Numbered from the stretch's first letter, positions 17,016-25,218 are shown. The stretch is 64,000 nucleotides of DNA from Microvirga sp052114605 (GCF_052114605.1 NZ_JBFRFB010000003.1:248001-312000); one strand, 5' to 3'. Program-made: numbers and translations. Notes: generated by a model from the sequence alone, not told the origin.

Positions 17016-17369
17016 ATGGGCCGCCTGTCCACCCACGTCCTGGATACCGTCAACGGCAAGCCCGCGAGGGGCATCGCCATCGAGCTTTTCGCCCTTGAAG
17101 GAGAGAGCCGCCGCTCCGTCCTGCGCACGGTCACGAATGCCGACGGTCGCACCGACACGCCGCTCATGATCGGCGAGGCGTTCCGCACGGGCACTTACGA
17201 ACTCGTCTTCGAGGTCGGCGCCTATTTCAAAGAGGTCGGAGCGACGGCGGCCAATCCGCCGTTCCTGGATATCGTGCCGATCCGTTTCTCCATCGCCGAG
17301 CCTGACGGCCATTATCATGTTCCGCTCCTCGTCTCGCCCTGGAGCTATTCCACCTATCGAGGAAGCTGA
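17016..17369 (+). CDS. uraH: 5-hydroxyisourate hydrolase (transthyretin-like)
   Basis: Soluble hydrolase (117 aa) that converts 5-hydroxyisourate, the PuuD product, to OHCU. It has the TTR-like start LSTHVLDTVNGKPARG, with His7 in the catalytic set, and the invariant C-terminal tetrapeptide YRGS. The ATG at 17016 is chosen because GCGAGG lies 6 bases upstream; the upstream ATG at 17004 lacks a ribosome-binding site. It is followed after 2 bases by the allantoinase/decarboxylase fusion. Confidence 0.95.
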   Translation: MGRLSTHVLDTVNGKPARGIAIELFALEGESRRSVLRTVTNADGRTDTPLMIGEAFRTGTYELVFEVGAYFKEVGATAANPPFLDIVPIRFSIAEPDGHYHVPLLVSPWSYSTYRGS

Positions 17370-17371
17370 CG

Positions 17372-18814
17372 ATGCCCGAGACCTCCTATCCCCGCGATCT
17401 CGCCGGCTACGGACGTAACCCGCCTCATCCGCGCTGGCCGAACAAGGCGCGGATCTGCGTGCAGTTCGTCATCAATTACGAAGAGGGCGGCGAGAACAAT
17501 ATCCTGCACGGCGACCGCGCATCGGAGGCGTTCCTGTCAGAGATCGTGGGCGCGCAGCCCTGGCCCGGCCAGCGTCACATGAGCATGGAATCGATCTACG
17601 AATACGGCTCCCGTGCCGGGTTCTGGCGGCTCTGGCGCCTGTTCACCGAGCGCGACATGCCCGTCACCGTCTACGGCGTGGCGACGGCTCTCATGCGCAA
17701 TCCGGAAGCGGTGGCCGCGATGAAGGAAGCGGATTGGGAGATCGCGAGCCATGGGCTCAAATGGATCGACTATCGCGACTTCACGGCGGAAGAGGAGCGC
17801 GCGCATCTGAAAGAGGCGATCCGAATCCACACGCAGGTGACGGGAGAGCGTCCGCTCGGCTGGTACACGGGGCGCACGTCGGAGCACACGAACCGTCTGG
17901 TGGCGGAGGAGGGCGGTTTCCTCTACAGCGCGGATTCCTATGCGGACGAGCTACCTTATTGGGAAGAGCACGGCGAGGATCTTCAGCTCATCGTGCCCTA
18001 TACGTTGGACGCCAACGACATGCGCTTTGCCTCGCCGCAGGGTTTCAATTCCGGCGACCAGTTCTTCGCTTACCTGAAAGACAGTTTCGACACGCTCTAT
18101 GCCGAGGGCGAGACAGCGCCGAAGGTGATGTCGGTCGGGCTCCATTGCCGCATCGTCGGACGTCCCGGCCGGGCGGCGGCGCTCGCGCGCTTCCTGGATT
18201 ATGTGGCATCGCATGAAGACGTGTGGGTGGCGCGGCGCATCGATATCGCGCGGCATTGGATGCGCCATCATCGGCCGGCAGGCCTCAAGCCCAGCACCAT
18301 GAGCAAGCGGCTCTTCATTGAACTCTATGGCGATGTGTTCGAGCATTCGCCCTGGATCGCGGAGCGTGTATATGATGCGGGTCTCACCACCGCGCAGGAC
18401 ACGGCGGAGGGCCTGCATGCGGCAATGGTCCATGTGCTGTCGGAAGCAACGCGAGAACAGAAACTCGCGCTCATCCGCGCGCATCCCGATCTCGCCGGGC
18501 GTCTGAAGCTCGCCGACCTCACGAGCGATTCCCGCAACGAGCAATCATCCGCCGGGCTCGACAGCCTGACGGAGGAGGAACGTGATCGCTTTCTCGAACT
18601 CAACGACCACTACAGACGCAAGTTCGGTTTCCCCTTCATCATGGCTATCAAAGGCCGCTCGAGGGAGGAAATCCTCGATGCGTTCGAGCAGCGTGTCGAC
18701 CATGATCCCGAAACAGAGTTCGATACGGCTGTCGTGCAGATCGAGCTGATCGCGCTCCTGCGCCTCAAGGATCGCCTGCCGTCGCTCGCGGACGTGTTCT
18801 CCACATTGGCTTGA
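17372..18814 (+). CDS. puuE: Bifunctional allantoinase (PuuE) / OHCU decarboxylase (UraD) fusion
   Basis: 480-residue cytoplasmic protein carrying two consecutive steps of urate breakdown. Residues 1-300 are a polysaccharide-deacetylase-type allantoinase (DLAGYGRNPPHPRWPNKARI, VNYEEGGE-like INYEEGGENN, GWEIASHG-like DWEIASHGLKWI). Residues about 310-478 are an OHCU decarboxylase (the FIELYGDVFEHSPWIAERVYDAG start, the HPDLAGRL motif, and the tail QIELIALLRLKDRL). The decarboxylase acts before the allantoinase in the pathway, so substrate passes from the C-terminal to the N-terminal domain. Fusions of this kind occur in several alphaproteobacteria. It is coupled to uraH. Confidence 0.94.
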   Translation: MPETSYPRDLAGYGRNPPHPRWPNKARICVQFVINYEEGGENNILHGDRASEAFLSEIVGAQPWPGQRHMSMESIYEYGSRAGFWRLWRLFTERDMPVTVYGVATALMRNPEAVAAMKEADWEIASHGLKWIDYRDFTAEEERAHLKEAIRIHTQVTGERPLGWYTGRTSEHTNRLVAEEGGFLYSADSYADELPYWEEHGEDLQLIVPYTLDANDMRFASPQGFNSGDQFFAYLKDSFDTLYAEGETAPKVMSVGLHCRIVGRPGRAAALARFLDYVASHEDVWVARRIDIARHWMRHHRPAGLKPSTMSKRLFIELYGDVFEHSPWIAERVYDAGLTTAQDTAEGLHAAMVHVLSEATREQKLALIRAHPDLAGRLKLADLTSDSRNEQSSAGLDSLTEEERDRFLELNDHYRRKFGFPFIMAIKGRSREEILDAFEQRVDHDPETEFDTAVVQIELIALLRLKDRLPSLADVFSTLA

Positions 18815-18912
18815 ACAGACCTTATACGTCCGGGCGGAACCGTTTCCGGCGAATGCGCGTCTTCGTTTCAGCTTGGCTGCATCATGGCCAATGCGAGAAG
18901 AAGGAGGAGCGC

Positions 18913-19359
18913 ATGGGTCTGTTCAAGTTCATCAAGGAAGCGGGCGCCAAGATATTCGGCGGCAGCGCCAACGCCGCGACGCCCGAGAAGCTGCAGCAGG
19001 AAGTGCAGGGGCATGGCTTCGATGCGAGCAAGCTCGGGATCCAGGTCAACGGTGACCAGGTGAAGCTTTCCGGCCAGGCCATGAGCCAGGAGGAGGCGGA
19101 GAAGCTCATCCTCTCCCTCGGCAATACCTATGGGGTCGCCGAGGTGGACACCTCCGAATTGCAGATCGCTCAGCCTGCCACGCAGTCCACCATGTATACG
19201 GTGCAGAAGGGCGATACCCTGTGGGAGATCGCCGAGAAGCATTACGGCAAGGGCAAGGGCGCCAAGTATACCGAGATCGTCAAGGCGAACTCGCCGCCGG
19301 TGAAGAACCCGGACATGATTCAGCCCGGCTGGGTGCTGCGCATTCCGCCGTTGGCTTAA
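18913..19359 (+). CDS. BON and LysM domain protein (Kbp/YgaU-like)
   Basis: Cytoplasmic protein of 148 residues. The N-terminal half has a BON-like domain (LGIQVNGDQVKLSGQAMSQEEAEKLI) and residues 98-148 form a LysM domain (YTVQKGDTLWEIAEKHYGKGKG ... IQPGWVLRIP). This two-domain layout is that of E. coli Kbp (YgaU), a potassium-binding protein. No signal peptide is present, as in Kbp. The ATG at 18913 is chosen because AAGGAGG stands directly upstream. Confidence 0.88.
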   Translation: MGLFKFIKEAGAKIFGGSANAATPEKLQQEVQGHGFDASKLGIQVNGDQVKLSGQAMSQEEAEKLILSLGNTYGVAEVDTSELQIAQPATQSTMYTVQKGDTLWEIAEKHYGKGKGAKYTEIVKANSPPVKNPDMIQPGWVLRIPPLA

Positions 19360-19367
19360 GTTGCGCA

Positions 19368-19408
19368 CCTCCCTGGGAAACCGGTATGTATCGGGCATCT
19401 CAGGGAGG
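19368..19408 (+). promoter_or_regulatory. Stem that covers the ribosome-binding site of the rhodanese gene
   Basis: CCTCCCTG (19368-19375) is a perfect 8-base complement of CAGGGAGG (19401-19408). The second arm contains the Shine-Dalgarno sequence of the rhodanese gene, whose ATG is at 19417. In the folded state the site would be sequestered. Whether it regulates or simply ends transcription of the LysM gene is open. Confidence 0.5.
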
Positions 19409-19416
19409 AACTGCTC

Positions 19417-19737
19417 ATGAACGCATCAGCACCGAACGTCGTCGATCTCGACCGCGAGGACATCAAGAAAGGCCTTGAGCAAGGCTCGATCCTGGTGGTG
19501 GATGTGCGCGAGCCTCATGAGTTCGCCGCAGGCCACATTCCCGGCGCTGTCTCGCACCCCCTGTCCGCCTTCGACCCTGCCTCTCTGCCGGAGGGCAAGC
19601 GGATCGTTTTCTCCTGCGCTGCCGGTGTCCGGTCGGTCCGGGCGCTCGAATTCGCGCAAGGGGCGGGCAGGGATATCCGCGAGCATTACAAGGGCGGGTT
19701 CAAGGATTGGGCGGCTGCGGGCGAACCGGTGGAGTAA
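19417..19737 (+). CDS. Rhodanese-like sulfurtransferase
   Basis: Cytoplasmic single-domain rhodanese (106 aa). It contains the CH2A-like box VDVREPHEFAAGHIPGA and the active-site loop with Cys67 in FSCAAGVRS, followed by a GGFKDW segment that is conserved near the C-terminus. The loop is the six-residue form typical of thiosulfate-type sulfurtransferases. The acceptor is unknown. Confidence 0.9.
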   Translation: MNASAPNVVDLDREDIKKGLEQGSILVVDVREPHEFAAGHIPGAVSHPLSAFDPASLPEGKRIVFSCAAGVRSVRALEFAQGAGRDIREHYKGGFKDWAAAGEPVE

Positions 19738-19878
19738 GGCGGGAACGTCCGGCTCCTCACGTAGATTTGTTCTAAAGTCCAGTGCGCAACTGTAAGGAGA
19801 TATGCGCTAATGTCCCTCCTGACGGGGACGGACAAGGCTAAAAGACGTCCACCGTACGGTAAGATGGGGAATCACTAT

Positions 19879-20313
19879 ATGAAGCCTATGATTTTTGTCG
19901 CCAGCCTTCTGGCGCTGGGTGTCACTGCGGCCATCGCACAGAGCGATGTGGTCGAGCAGCGCCAGAACCTGATGAAGCAGATGGGCGCTCAGACGCGTCC
20001 CATCGGCGGCATGCTGCGCGGCCAGGAGCCCTTCGATCTCGCGAAGGTGCAAGCCGGTCTCAAGGTTTTTTCGGACAACGCCCATAAGGCGACTACACTC
20101 TTCCCTGACAACTCCAAGGATGTAGGCAAGACGGAAGCCCTGCCCTCCATCTGGGAGAACAAGGCGAAGTTCGATGCAGCCCTGACCAAGTTCGGTCAGG
20201 ATGCGCAGACCGCCATGGCCTCCATCAAGGACGAGGCCAGCTTCAAGGCGGAAATGCCCAAGGTCATGCAGAATTGCGGGGCCTGTCATAACGACTTCCG
20301 CAAGAAGAGCTGA
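19879..20313 (+). CDS. Cytochrome c' (cytochrome c, class II)
   Basis: Periplasmic four-helix-bundle cytochrome (144 aa including signal). The signal peptide is MKPMIFVASLLALGVTAAIAQ. The heme motif CGACH lies at Cys133-His137 near the C-terminus, where class II cytochromes carry it. The frame is open back to 19810, where a longer N-terminus with an AAGGAG site could begin, but the short signal peptide form from 19879 with GGGGA upstream is more natural. It is followed by a hairpin and a diheme cytochrome gene. Cytochromes c' often handle nitric oxide or donate electrons; no direct evidence here. Confidence 0.88.
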   Translation: MKPMIFVASLLALGVTAAIAQSDVVEQRQNLMKQMGAQTRPIGGMLRGQEPFDLAKVQAGLKVFSDNAHKATTLFPDNSKDVGKTEALPSIWENKAKFDAALTKFGQDAQTAMASIKDEASFKAEMPKVMQNCGACHNDFRKKS

Positions 20314-20332
20314 TCTGACCAAGGTTTGAGAA

Positions 20333-20355
20333 CGGGCGGCCGAAACGGCTGCCCG
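20333..20355 (+). terminator. Hairpin between the two cytochrome genes
   Basis: Stem CGGGCGGCCG (20333-20342) and CGGCTGCCCG (20346-20355) with a 3-base loop and one internal mismatch. There is no long T run, so it could be an attenuator or a processing signal between the two cytochrome genes. Confidence 0.45.
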
Positions 20356-20374
20356 CTTCACGACAGGAATGGCA

Positions 20375-21310
20375 ATGCGTAAAGCGATCGTGGGGCTGGC
20401 GGCCATCGCCGGCATCGGAGTTCTGGGCTTCATGGCGCTCACATCGCCATCGGCCTATCGCCTTATCCGCTCCCCGGCGCCGGCTCCTGATACCAACCAC
20501 GCGCCAAATGCCGAAAACGGGCGCGTGATGTTCTTTGCGGGCGGCTGCACCTCCTGCCATGCCACGCCCAACCAGGACGACAAGCTGCGCCTCGGCGGCG
20601 GCTATGCCCTGAAATCGCCCTTCGGCATCTTCCACGTTCCGAACATCTCGCCCCACAAGCAGGACGGCATCGGCTCATGGAGCCAGGCGGATTTCATCCG
20701 CGCCATGCAGGAGGGGACCTCGCCCGACGGGCGCCATTACTACCCGGCCTTTCCCTATACCTCATATCAGCGCATGAGCCGCACTGACCTCGGGGATCTC
20801 TTCGCCTTCATGCAGACGCTTCCCGCCGTCGAGGGAAAGGCGCCCGACCACGAATTGCCGTTCCCCTTCAACATCCGTCGTGGCGTCGGTCTCTGGAAGC
20901 TCGCTTTCTTGGATGGCAAGCCCTTCGCGCCCGATCCGTCCAAATCGGAAAGCTGGAACCAGGGTGCCTATCTGGTGAACGGCCCCGGCCATTGCGCCGA
21001 GTGCCACAGCGAGCGCAATTTAGCCGGCGCGATCATCGAGGGTCGCCGCTTTGCGGGCGGGCCCGATCCGGAGGGCAGGGGTTCGGTCCCCAACATCACG
21101 CCGCATCCTAGCGGCATCGGCGGCTGGACGGATGCGGATCTCGTGACGCTCCTGACCACCGGCGAAACGCCGAATTTCGATACGGTCGGCGGTCCCATGG
21201 GCTCGGTGGTGCACAACACGGCGCAATTGCCGGAATCGGATCGTCAGGCGATGGCTGAGTACATTCTCTCTCTGCCGGGAAAGCAGGGCTACGTGGCCCC
21301 CAAGCGTTGA
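20375..21310 (+). CDS. Diheme cytochrome c, membrane-anchored or secreted
   Basis: Periplasmic protein of 311 aa with an N-terminal hydrophobic segment (signal or anchor) and two cytochrome c domains. The heme motifs are CTSCH at 58-62 and CAECH at 207-211, and each is followed by a NITPH/NISPH segment typical of the cytochrome subunits of alcohol, gluconate or aldehyde dehydrogenases. No dehydrogenase subunit is next to it, so the electron donor is unknown. The start at 20375 is chosen because AGGA lies 6 bases upstream; an ATG at 20369 is too close to it. Confidence 0.9.
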   Translation: MRKAIVGLAAIAGIGVLGFMALTSPSAYRLIRSPAPAPDTNHAPNAENGRVMFFAGGCTSCHATPNQDDKLRLGGGYALKSPFGIFHVPNISPHKQDGIGSWSQADFIRAMQEGTSPDGRHYYPAFPYTSYQRMSRTDLGDLFAFMQTLPAVEGKAPDHELPFPFNIRRGVGLWKLAFLDGKPFAPDPSKSESWNQGAYLVNGPGHCAECHSERNLAGAIIEGRRFAGGPDPEGRGSVPNITPHPSGIGGWTDADLVTLLTTGETPNFDTVGGPMGSVVHNTAQLPESDRQAMAEYILSLPGKQGYVAPKR

Positions 21311-21319
21311 GGCCTGGGG

Positions 21320-21937
21320 TTAGTCCATGACCGCCGCTTTGAGGATGCAGACCATGCTGGCGCGCCCGGGGGTGTCGCCGATGCAGCGCACGATGTGTGG
21401 ACGGTCGCAGCGATAGCGGAGCGTCTCGCCCGCTTTGGCCTGCTGAGTCACGCCGCCGACCTCGACCTCGAACTCGCCGTCCAGAACGGAAAGACATTCG
21501 ACCGAGCCGCGCTGATGGCTGTCGGAATCGAGCATGCCGCCCGGTTCCGACTGCACGTCGTACCATTGCAGCCATTCGATGGTCTTGAGCCAGCCGACGA
21601 TGGCGAGGCGCATCTTGCCGTCCTCGGAGACGAGGATCGGCGTATCGGCCTTCGAGGATTTTTCGATGAAGGGTTCTTCGTCGGCGGAGGCTAAAACCCG
21701 CTCGATGGACACGTCCAGGGCCTGGCTAAGGCGCCAGATGGTGGCGAGAGTCGGGTTGGTCTCATTGCGCTCGATCTGGCTGATGATCGACTTGGCGACA
21801 CCAGATTGCTCGGCAAGCTCGGACAGGGAGAGGTTATAGGCCTTGCGCAGCCGCTGGATGGTCTTGCCCATGTTTCCGGACAAAACCTGCGCACCGGTTT
21901 CCAGCTCTCTATGCCGCTCTTTGCCTTCGACGCCCAT
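21320..21937 (-). CDS. XRE-family transcriptional regulator with C-terminal cupin domain
   Basis: Cytoplasmic regulator (205 aa). The helix-turn-helix is near residues 25-80 (IQRLRKAYNLSLSELAEQSGVAKSIISQIERNETNPTLATI). A cupin_2 domain occupies residues about 130-200 (GSVECLSVLDGEFEVEVGGVTQQAKAGETLRYRCDRPHIVRC). Regulators of this type usually respond to small metabolites. A perfect 16-bp palindrome lies 23-38 bases upstream of the ATG, suggesting autoregulation. The gene is convergent with the diheme cytochrome gene. Confidence 0.92.
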   Translation of the reverse strand: MGVEGKERHRELETGAQVLSGNMGKTIQRLRKAYNLSLSELAEQSGVAKSIISQIERNETNPTLATIWRLSQALDVSIERVLASADEEPFIEKSSKADTPILVSEDGKMRLAIVGWLKTIEWLQWYDVQSEPGGMLDSDSHQRGSVECLSVLDGEFEVEVGGVTQQAKAGETLRYRCDRPHIVRCIGDTPGRASMVCILKAAVMD

Positions 21938-21959
21938 ACCCGTTGCCTCTGTTCCGACA

Positions 21960-21975
21960 AAACGAACGTTCGTTT
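21960..21975. promoter_or_regulatory. 16-bp perfect palindrome, probable operator
   Basis: AAACGAACGTTCGTTT is exactly self-complementary. It lies in the leader of the XRE-cupin gene and just over 70 bases downstream of the stop codon of the EamA gene, whose transcription runs toward it. It resembles dyad operators bound by dimeric HTH regulators. The bound protein is not shown by the sequence; the adjacent XRE-cupin regulator is the first candidate. Confidence 0.55.
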
Positions 21976-22046
21976 CTCAGAACGGTTTTGGGGTAAGTGA
22001 TGGGGCGGGTCAAGTTCCCGAGTGTCGCTTGCCTGGATTTCGAGCC

Positions 22047-22988
22047 TTAGACGGGTTTCTGGGGGGCCGCCTGCAGCTCACGCTTGCGCATCAGGCCCAG
22101 CCGATGCTCGCGCCAGACAATGAAGAGGCCTGTCATTGCGACAATGCCCGCGCCCGTCACCACGGTGGAAGTGGGTAGGTCGCAGAAGACGATCCAGCCC
22201 AGCAGGAGCGCCCAGATCATGGTCGTATATTCGAACGGCGCGATCACCGATGTATCGGCCCAGCGATAGCATTCGGTCACAAGGATCTGCCCGATGCCGC
22301 CGAATAGGCCGGCGAGCATGAAGAGGGCAAGGTCCGGCCATGTGGGCATGGCCCAGCCGAAGGGCAGGCTGAGCAGGGCAAGCCCTGACGACGTGATGGT
22401 GAAGTAGAAAACGATGGCGCCGGTTCGCTCGGTCGCCGTCAGGCGGCGCACTTGGATCATGGCCCCCGCCGAGAGCGTGGCTCCGGTGAGGCACAGCAGG
22501 GCACCAAGTGTTGGGCCGCTTTGGAGACCGGCGCTGAAGGACCCGAGCGAGAGATAGGGCGAGAGCATGATCAGGACGCCGACGAGGCCGATCGCCACCG
22601 CCGACCAGCGATAGATGCGGACCTGTTCCTTCAGGAGGATCGCCGCCAGGATGACGACCATGAGCGGCGAGGCATAGCCGATGGCAATGGCATCGTGCAG
22701 CGGCAGGTAGAACAGGGCCGCGAAGCCGCAGAACATGGAGGCCGAGCCCAGGATACCACGCTTGAAATGGCCGAAGGCGTTCTCGGTATGCAGCGCGCGC
22801 GGGAGATCGCCTCGCCAGGCCAGCCACATCAGCAGCGGAATCATCGCGAAGGACGCGCGGAAGAACATGACCTCGCCGGTGGGATACCGGGCCGTCAGGA
22901 TCTTCAGGGTTGCCGACATCATCGTGAAGAAGAGGGCGGAGACGATTTTGAGTGAGATGCCCAGAAGCGGTTTCACGAGACGATTCAC
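22047..22988 (-). CDS. EamA/DMT-superfamily transporter
   Basis: Inner-membrane permease (313 aa) of the drug/metabolite transporter superfamily, with ten hydrophobic segments in two EamA repeats. Recognisable parts are SALFFTMMSATLKIL early, a GEVMFFRASFAMIPLL segment and PFEYTTMIWALLLGWIVFCDLPT at the end of the second repeat. No ATG fits the start. The frame is open to TTG 23012, but GTG 22988 gives MNRLVKPLLG, the N-terminus usual for this group; that start is a judgement. Substrate unknown. Confidence 0.85.
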   Translation of the reverse strand: MNRLVKPLLGISLKIVSALFFTMMSATLKILTARYPTGEVMFFRASFAMIPLLMWLAWRGDLPRALHTENAFGHFKRGILGSASMFCGFAALFYLPLHDAIAIGYASPLMVVILAAILLKEQVRIYRWSAVAIGLVGVLIMLSPYLSLGSFSAGLQSGPTLGALLCLTGATLSAGAMIQVRRLTATERTGAIVFYFTITSSGLALLSLPFGWAMPTWPDLALFMLAGLFGGIGQILVTECYRWADTSVIAPFEYTTMIWALLLGWIVFCDLPTSTVVTGAGIVAMTGLFIVWREHRLGLMRKRELQAAPQKPV

Positions 22989-23213
22989 TTCGAAAATGAG
23001 GATCGCACACAACCACGATGCGAGCTTGAGGGAAAGCCTTTATGGGGCTTTCGCCCTTGCGCTGAGCGCATGGAACCTTGGCCGTTTGTCACAAAATTGC
23101 AAAGCAACCGTCACGGAGACGAGACGCGAATCCGGTTTGGTGAATTTGTCGGAGCATCGTGCGCAAAAGTGACCCCGGCTTTGCGTGCGAACGAGGCTCT
23201 TACTTAGAGAGAA

Positions 23214-23262
23214 AGCATCGGATCGATCCAAAAAGTGCAGATCCGCTTTCTAGTCCGATGCT
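23214..23262. repeat. Intergenic inverted repeat (related to family D), copy 3
   Basis: Perfect 9-bp arms AGCATCGGA (23214-23222) and TCCGATGCT (23254-23262) enclose AAAAAGTGC-AGATCCGCTTT. The layout matches a common rhizobial intergenic palindrome. It forms the 5' leader of the metallophosphoesterase gene. Confidence 0.6.
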
Positions 23263-23284
23263 GTACCCGAGGAAAGGACACCGG

Positions 23285-24115
23285 ATGCCGAGGGATGTGG
23301 ACGTTGTCCGTGTGCGCACGCTGTTTCTGTCGGATCTTCATCTGGGCACCAAGGGCTGCCAGGCCGATGCGCTGCTCGAATTCCTGAGGCGTTACGATGC
23401 CGAGACCATCTATCTCGTCGGCGACATCATCGACGGCTGGCGGCTGAAGACGGGATGGTACTGGCCGCAGAGCCACAACGATGTGGTCCAGAAGCTGATG
23501 CGCAAGGTGCGCAAGGGAACCTCGCTCGTATATGTCCCCGGCAATCACGACGAGTTCCTGCGCGACTATATCGGCGTCAGTCTCGGCGGCATCGAGCTGG
23601 CCGAGCACGCCATCCACGAGGCCGCCGACGGCAAGCGGTATCTCGTCATTCACGGCGACCAGTTCGACCTCGTAGTCATGCACGCGAAATGGATCGCGCT
23701 TCTGGGCGACTGGGCCTATACGACGGCGCTCTTCGTCAACACCTATCTCAACATCATCCGCCGGCGCTTAGGATTGACCTATTGGTCGCTCTCGGCCTGG
23801 GCGAAGATGAAGGTCAAGAACGCGGTCAACTATATCAGCCGCTTCGAGGAGCTTCTGGCGGCGGAAGCCGAACGCCAGCAGGCGGACGGAGTGATCTGCG
23901 GCCACATCCACCATGCCGCCATGCACAACTCGTTCAAGGTGGCTTACGTGAATACCGGCGACTGGGTGGAATCCTGCACGGCCGTCATCGAGCATTGGGA
24001 CGGCTCGCTCGAGCTGATCCGCTGGAACGAGCTTCGCCAGCAGATCGTAGCGCCTCAAATCGAGCCGAGCCCGGTGGAAATCTCCGCTCCCGTCCTCGAT
24101 CAGCGGGTTGCCTGA
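23285..24115 (+). CDS. Metallophosphoesterase, UDP-2,3-diacylglucosamine diphosphatase (LpxH)-like
   Basis: Cytoplasmic or membrane-associated calcineurin-type phosphoesterase (276 aa). The metal ligand motifs are all present in order: LSDLHLG, VGDIIDGW, GNHDEF, HGDQFD, and CGHIHH. These match LpxH, which cleaves UDP-2,3-diacylglucosamine in lipid A synthesis, but other alphaproteobacterial relatives act on unrelated substrates, and lpxA/lpxB are not nearby. The ATG at 23285 is chosen over an upstream-extended frame because GGAAAGGA precedes it. Its stop overlaps the start of a glycosyltransferase by one base, so the two are coupled. Confidence 0.85.
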   Translation: MPRDVDVVRVRTLFLSDLHLGTKGCQADALLEFLRRYDAETIYLVGDIIDGWRLKTGWYWPQSHNDVVQKLMRKVRKGTSLVYVPGNHDEFLRDYIGVSLGGIELAEHAIHEAADGKRYLVIHGDQFDLVVMHAKWIALLGDWAYTTALFVNTYLNIIRRRLGLTYWSLSAWAKMKVKNAVNYISRFEELLAAEAERQQADGVICGHIHHAAMHNSFKVAYVNTGDWVESCTAVIEHWDGSLELIRWNELRQQIVAPQIEPSPVEISAPVLDQRVA

Positions 24116-25122
24116 TGCGCCTCCTCATCGTGACGGATGCCTGGAAGCCACAGGTCAACGGGGTCGTGCGCTCCCTCGAATACATGGCCGAGCAGGCACC
24201 GGCCTTCGGAGCCGAAGTGATGTTCCTGACGCCGCAGCTCTTCCGCTCAGTGCCGATGCCGAGCTATCCGGAAATCCGCCTGTCCATGGTGATGCCGGGG
24301 CAGATGGCGCGGCTGATCGGGGAGAGAGAACCCACCCACATCCATATCGCGACCGAAGGGCCTCTCGGCCACGCGGCCCGCCATGTCTGCCGGCGGAAGG
24401 GCTGGGGGTTTACGACGAGCTATCATACGCGGTTCCCGGAATATCTCGCGGCGCGGGCGCCAATTCCGGAATCCTGGTCCTACGGATTCCTCAGGCGCTT
24501 CCATCGCGACGCCAAGGCCGTGATGGTCAGCACGCCTTCCCTGGAGCGGGAACTCATCGGGCGTGGCTTCAGGAACATCCTGCGCTGGACGCGCGGCGTG
24601 GACACGGAGCTGTTCCATCCTCGCCAGAGGCAATCCATGGGCCTGCCGAGGCCGCTCTTCCTCTTTGTAGGCCGCGTATCGGTCGAGAAGAACATCGAGG
24701 CTTTCCTCTCCCTCGACCTACCGGGCACGAAGGTGATCGTCGGCGACGGGCCGGCCCGCGCCGAGCTCGAACGGCAATACCCGGAGGCCTATTTCCTCGG
24801 GACCCGCTCGGGCGTGGAACTGGCGCAGATCTATGCCTCCGCCAATGTCTTCGTGTTCCCGAGCCTGACCGACACCTTCGGCATCGTGCTGCTCGAAGCT
24901 CTCGCATCGGGGCTTCCCGTCGCGGCCTTTCCGGTGACCGGACCCCTCGACGTGATCGGCTCCTCCGGCTGCGGCGTTCTCGATACCGATTTGAGGAAAG
25001 CGGCCCTGGCGGCGCTCGATATTCCCCGCGACCGGTGCAGGGCTTACGCGGAGAGCTTCACCTGGCGCGAGAGCGCAAGGCAGTTCTTCACCAACATCGA
25101 GGCCGCGCACGCGGCGGGGTGA
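24115..25122 (+). CDS. Glycosyltransferase family 4 protein (MgtA-like)
   Basis: GT-B fold glycosyltransferase (335 aa). It opens with a Rossmann-type nucleotide region MRLLIVTDAWKPQVNGVVRS and carries VGRVSVEKNIEAFL and SLTDTFGIVLLEALASGLPVAA, the E-x7-E position being Asp-x7-Glu as in the MgtA group. It is translationally coupled (TGATG) to the metallophosphoesterase gene. The pair suggests envelope glycolipid synthesis: related rhizobial enzymes glycosylate diacylglycerol. The acceptor is not shown. Confidence 0.88.
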   Translation: MRLLIVTDAWKPQVNGVVRSLEYMAEQAPAFGAEVMFLTPQLFRSVPMPSYPEIRLSMVMPGQMARLIGEREPTHIHIATEGPLGHAARHVCRRKGWGFTTSYHTRFPEYLAARAPIPESWSYGFLRRFHRDAKAVMVSTPSLERELIGRGFRNILRWTRGVDTELFHPRQRQSMGLPRPLFLFVGRVSVEKNIEAFLSLDLPGTKVIVGDGPARAELERQYPEAYFLGTRSGVELAQIYASANVFVFPSLTDTFGIVLLEALASGLPVAAFPVTGPLDVIGSSGCGVLDTDLRKAALAALDIPRDRCRAYAESFTWRESARQFFTNIEAAHAAG

Positions 25123-25136
25123 CGCTCTCCCACGTC

Positions 25137-25218
25137 ATCACCGGCCTTGGGCCGGTGATCTCGATACTTATGAGCGCTACACCCTTCTGATCGGGATGGC
25201 CGGAACAAGCCCGGCCAT
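25137..25218. repeat. Intergenic double hairpin (family C)
   Basis: Two adjacent stem-loops. The first pairs ATCACCGGCC (25137-25146) with GGCCGGTGAT (25150-25159). The second pairs ATGGCCGG (25196-25203) with CCGGCCAT (25211-25218). A relative of the second hairpin is found inside the element at 31693-31716. The rest of the 273-base gap to 25395 holds no recognised gene. Confidence 0.6.

Noticed and set aside
18811..18912. Upstream extension of the BON-LysM gene
   Set aside because: The extension overlaps the end of puuE and lacks a ribosome-binding site, while AAGGAGG precedes the ATG at 18913.
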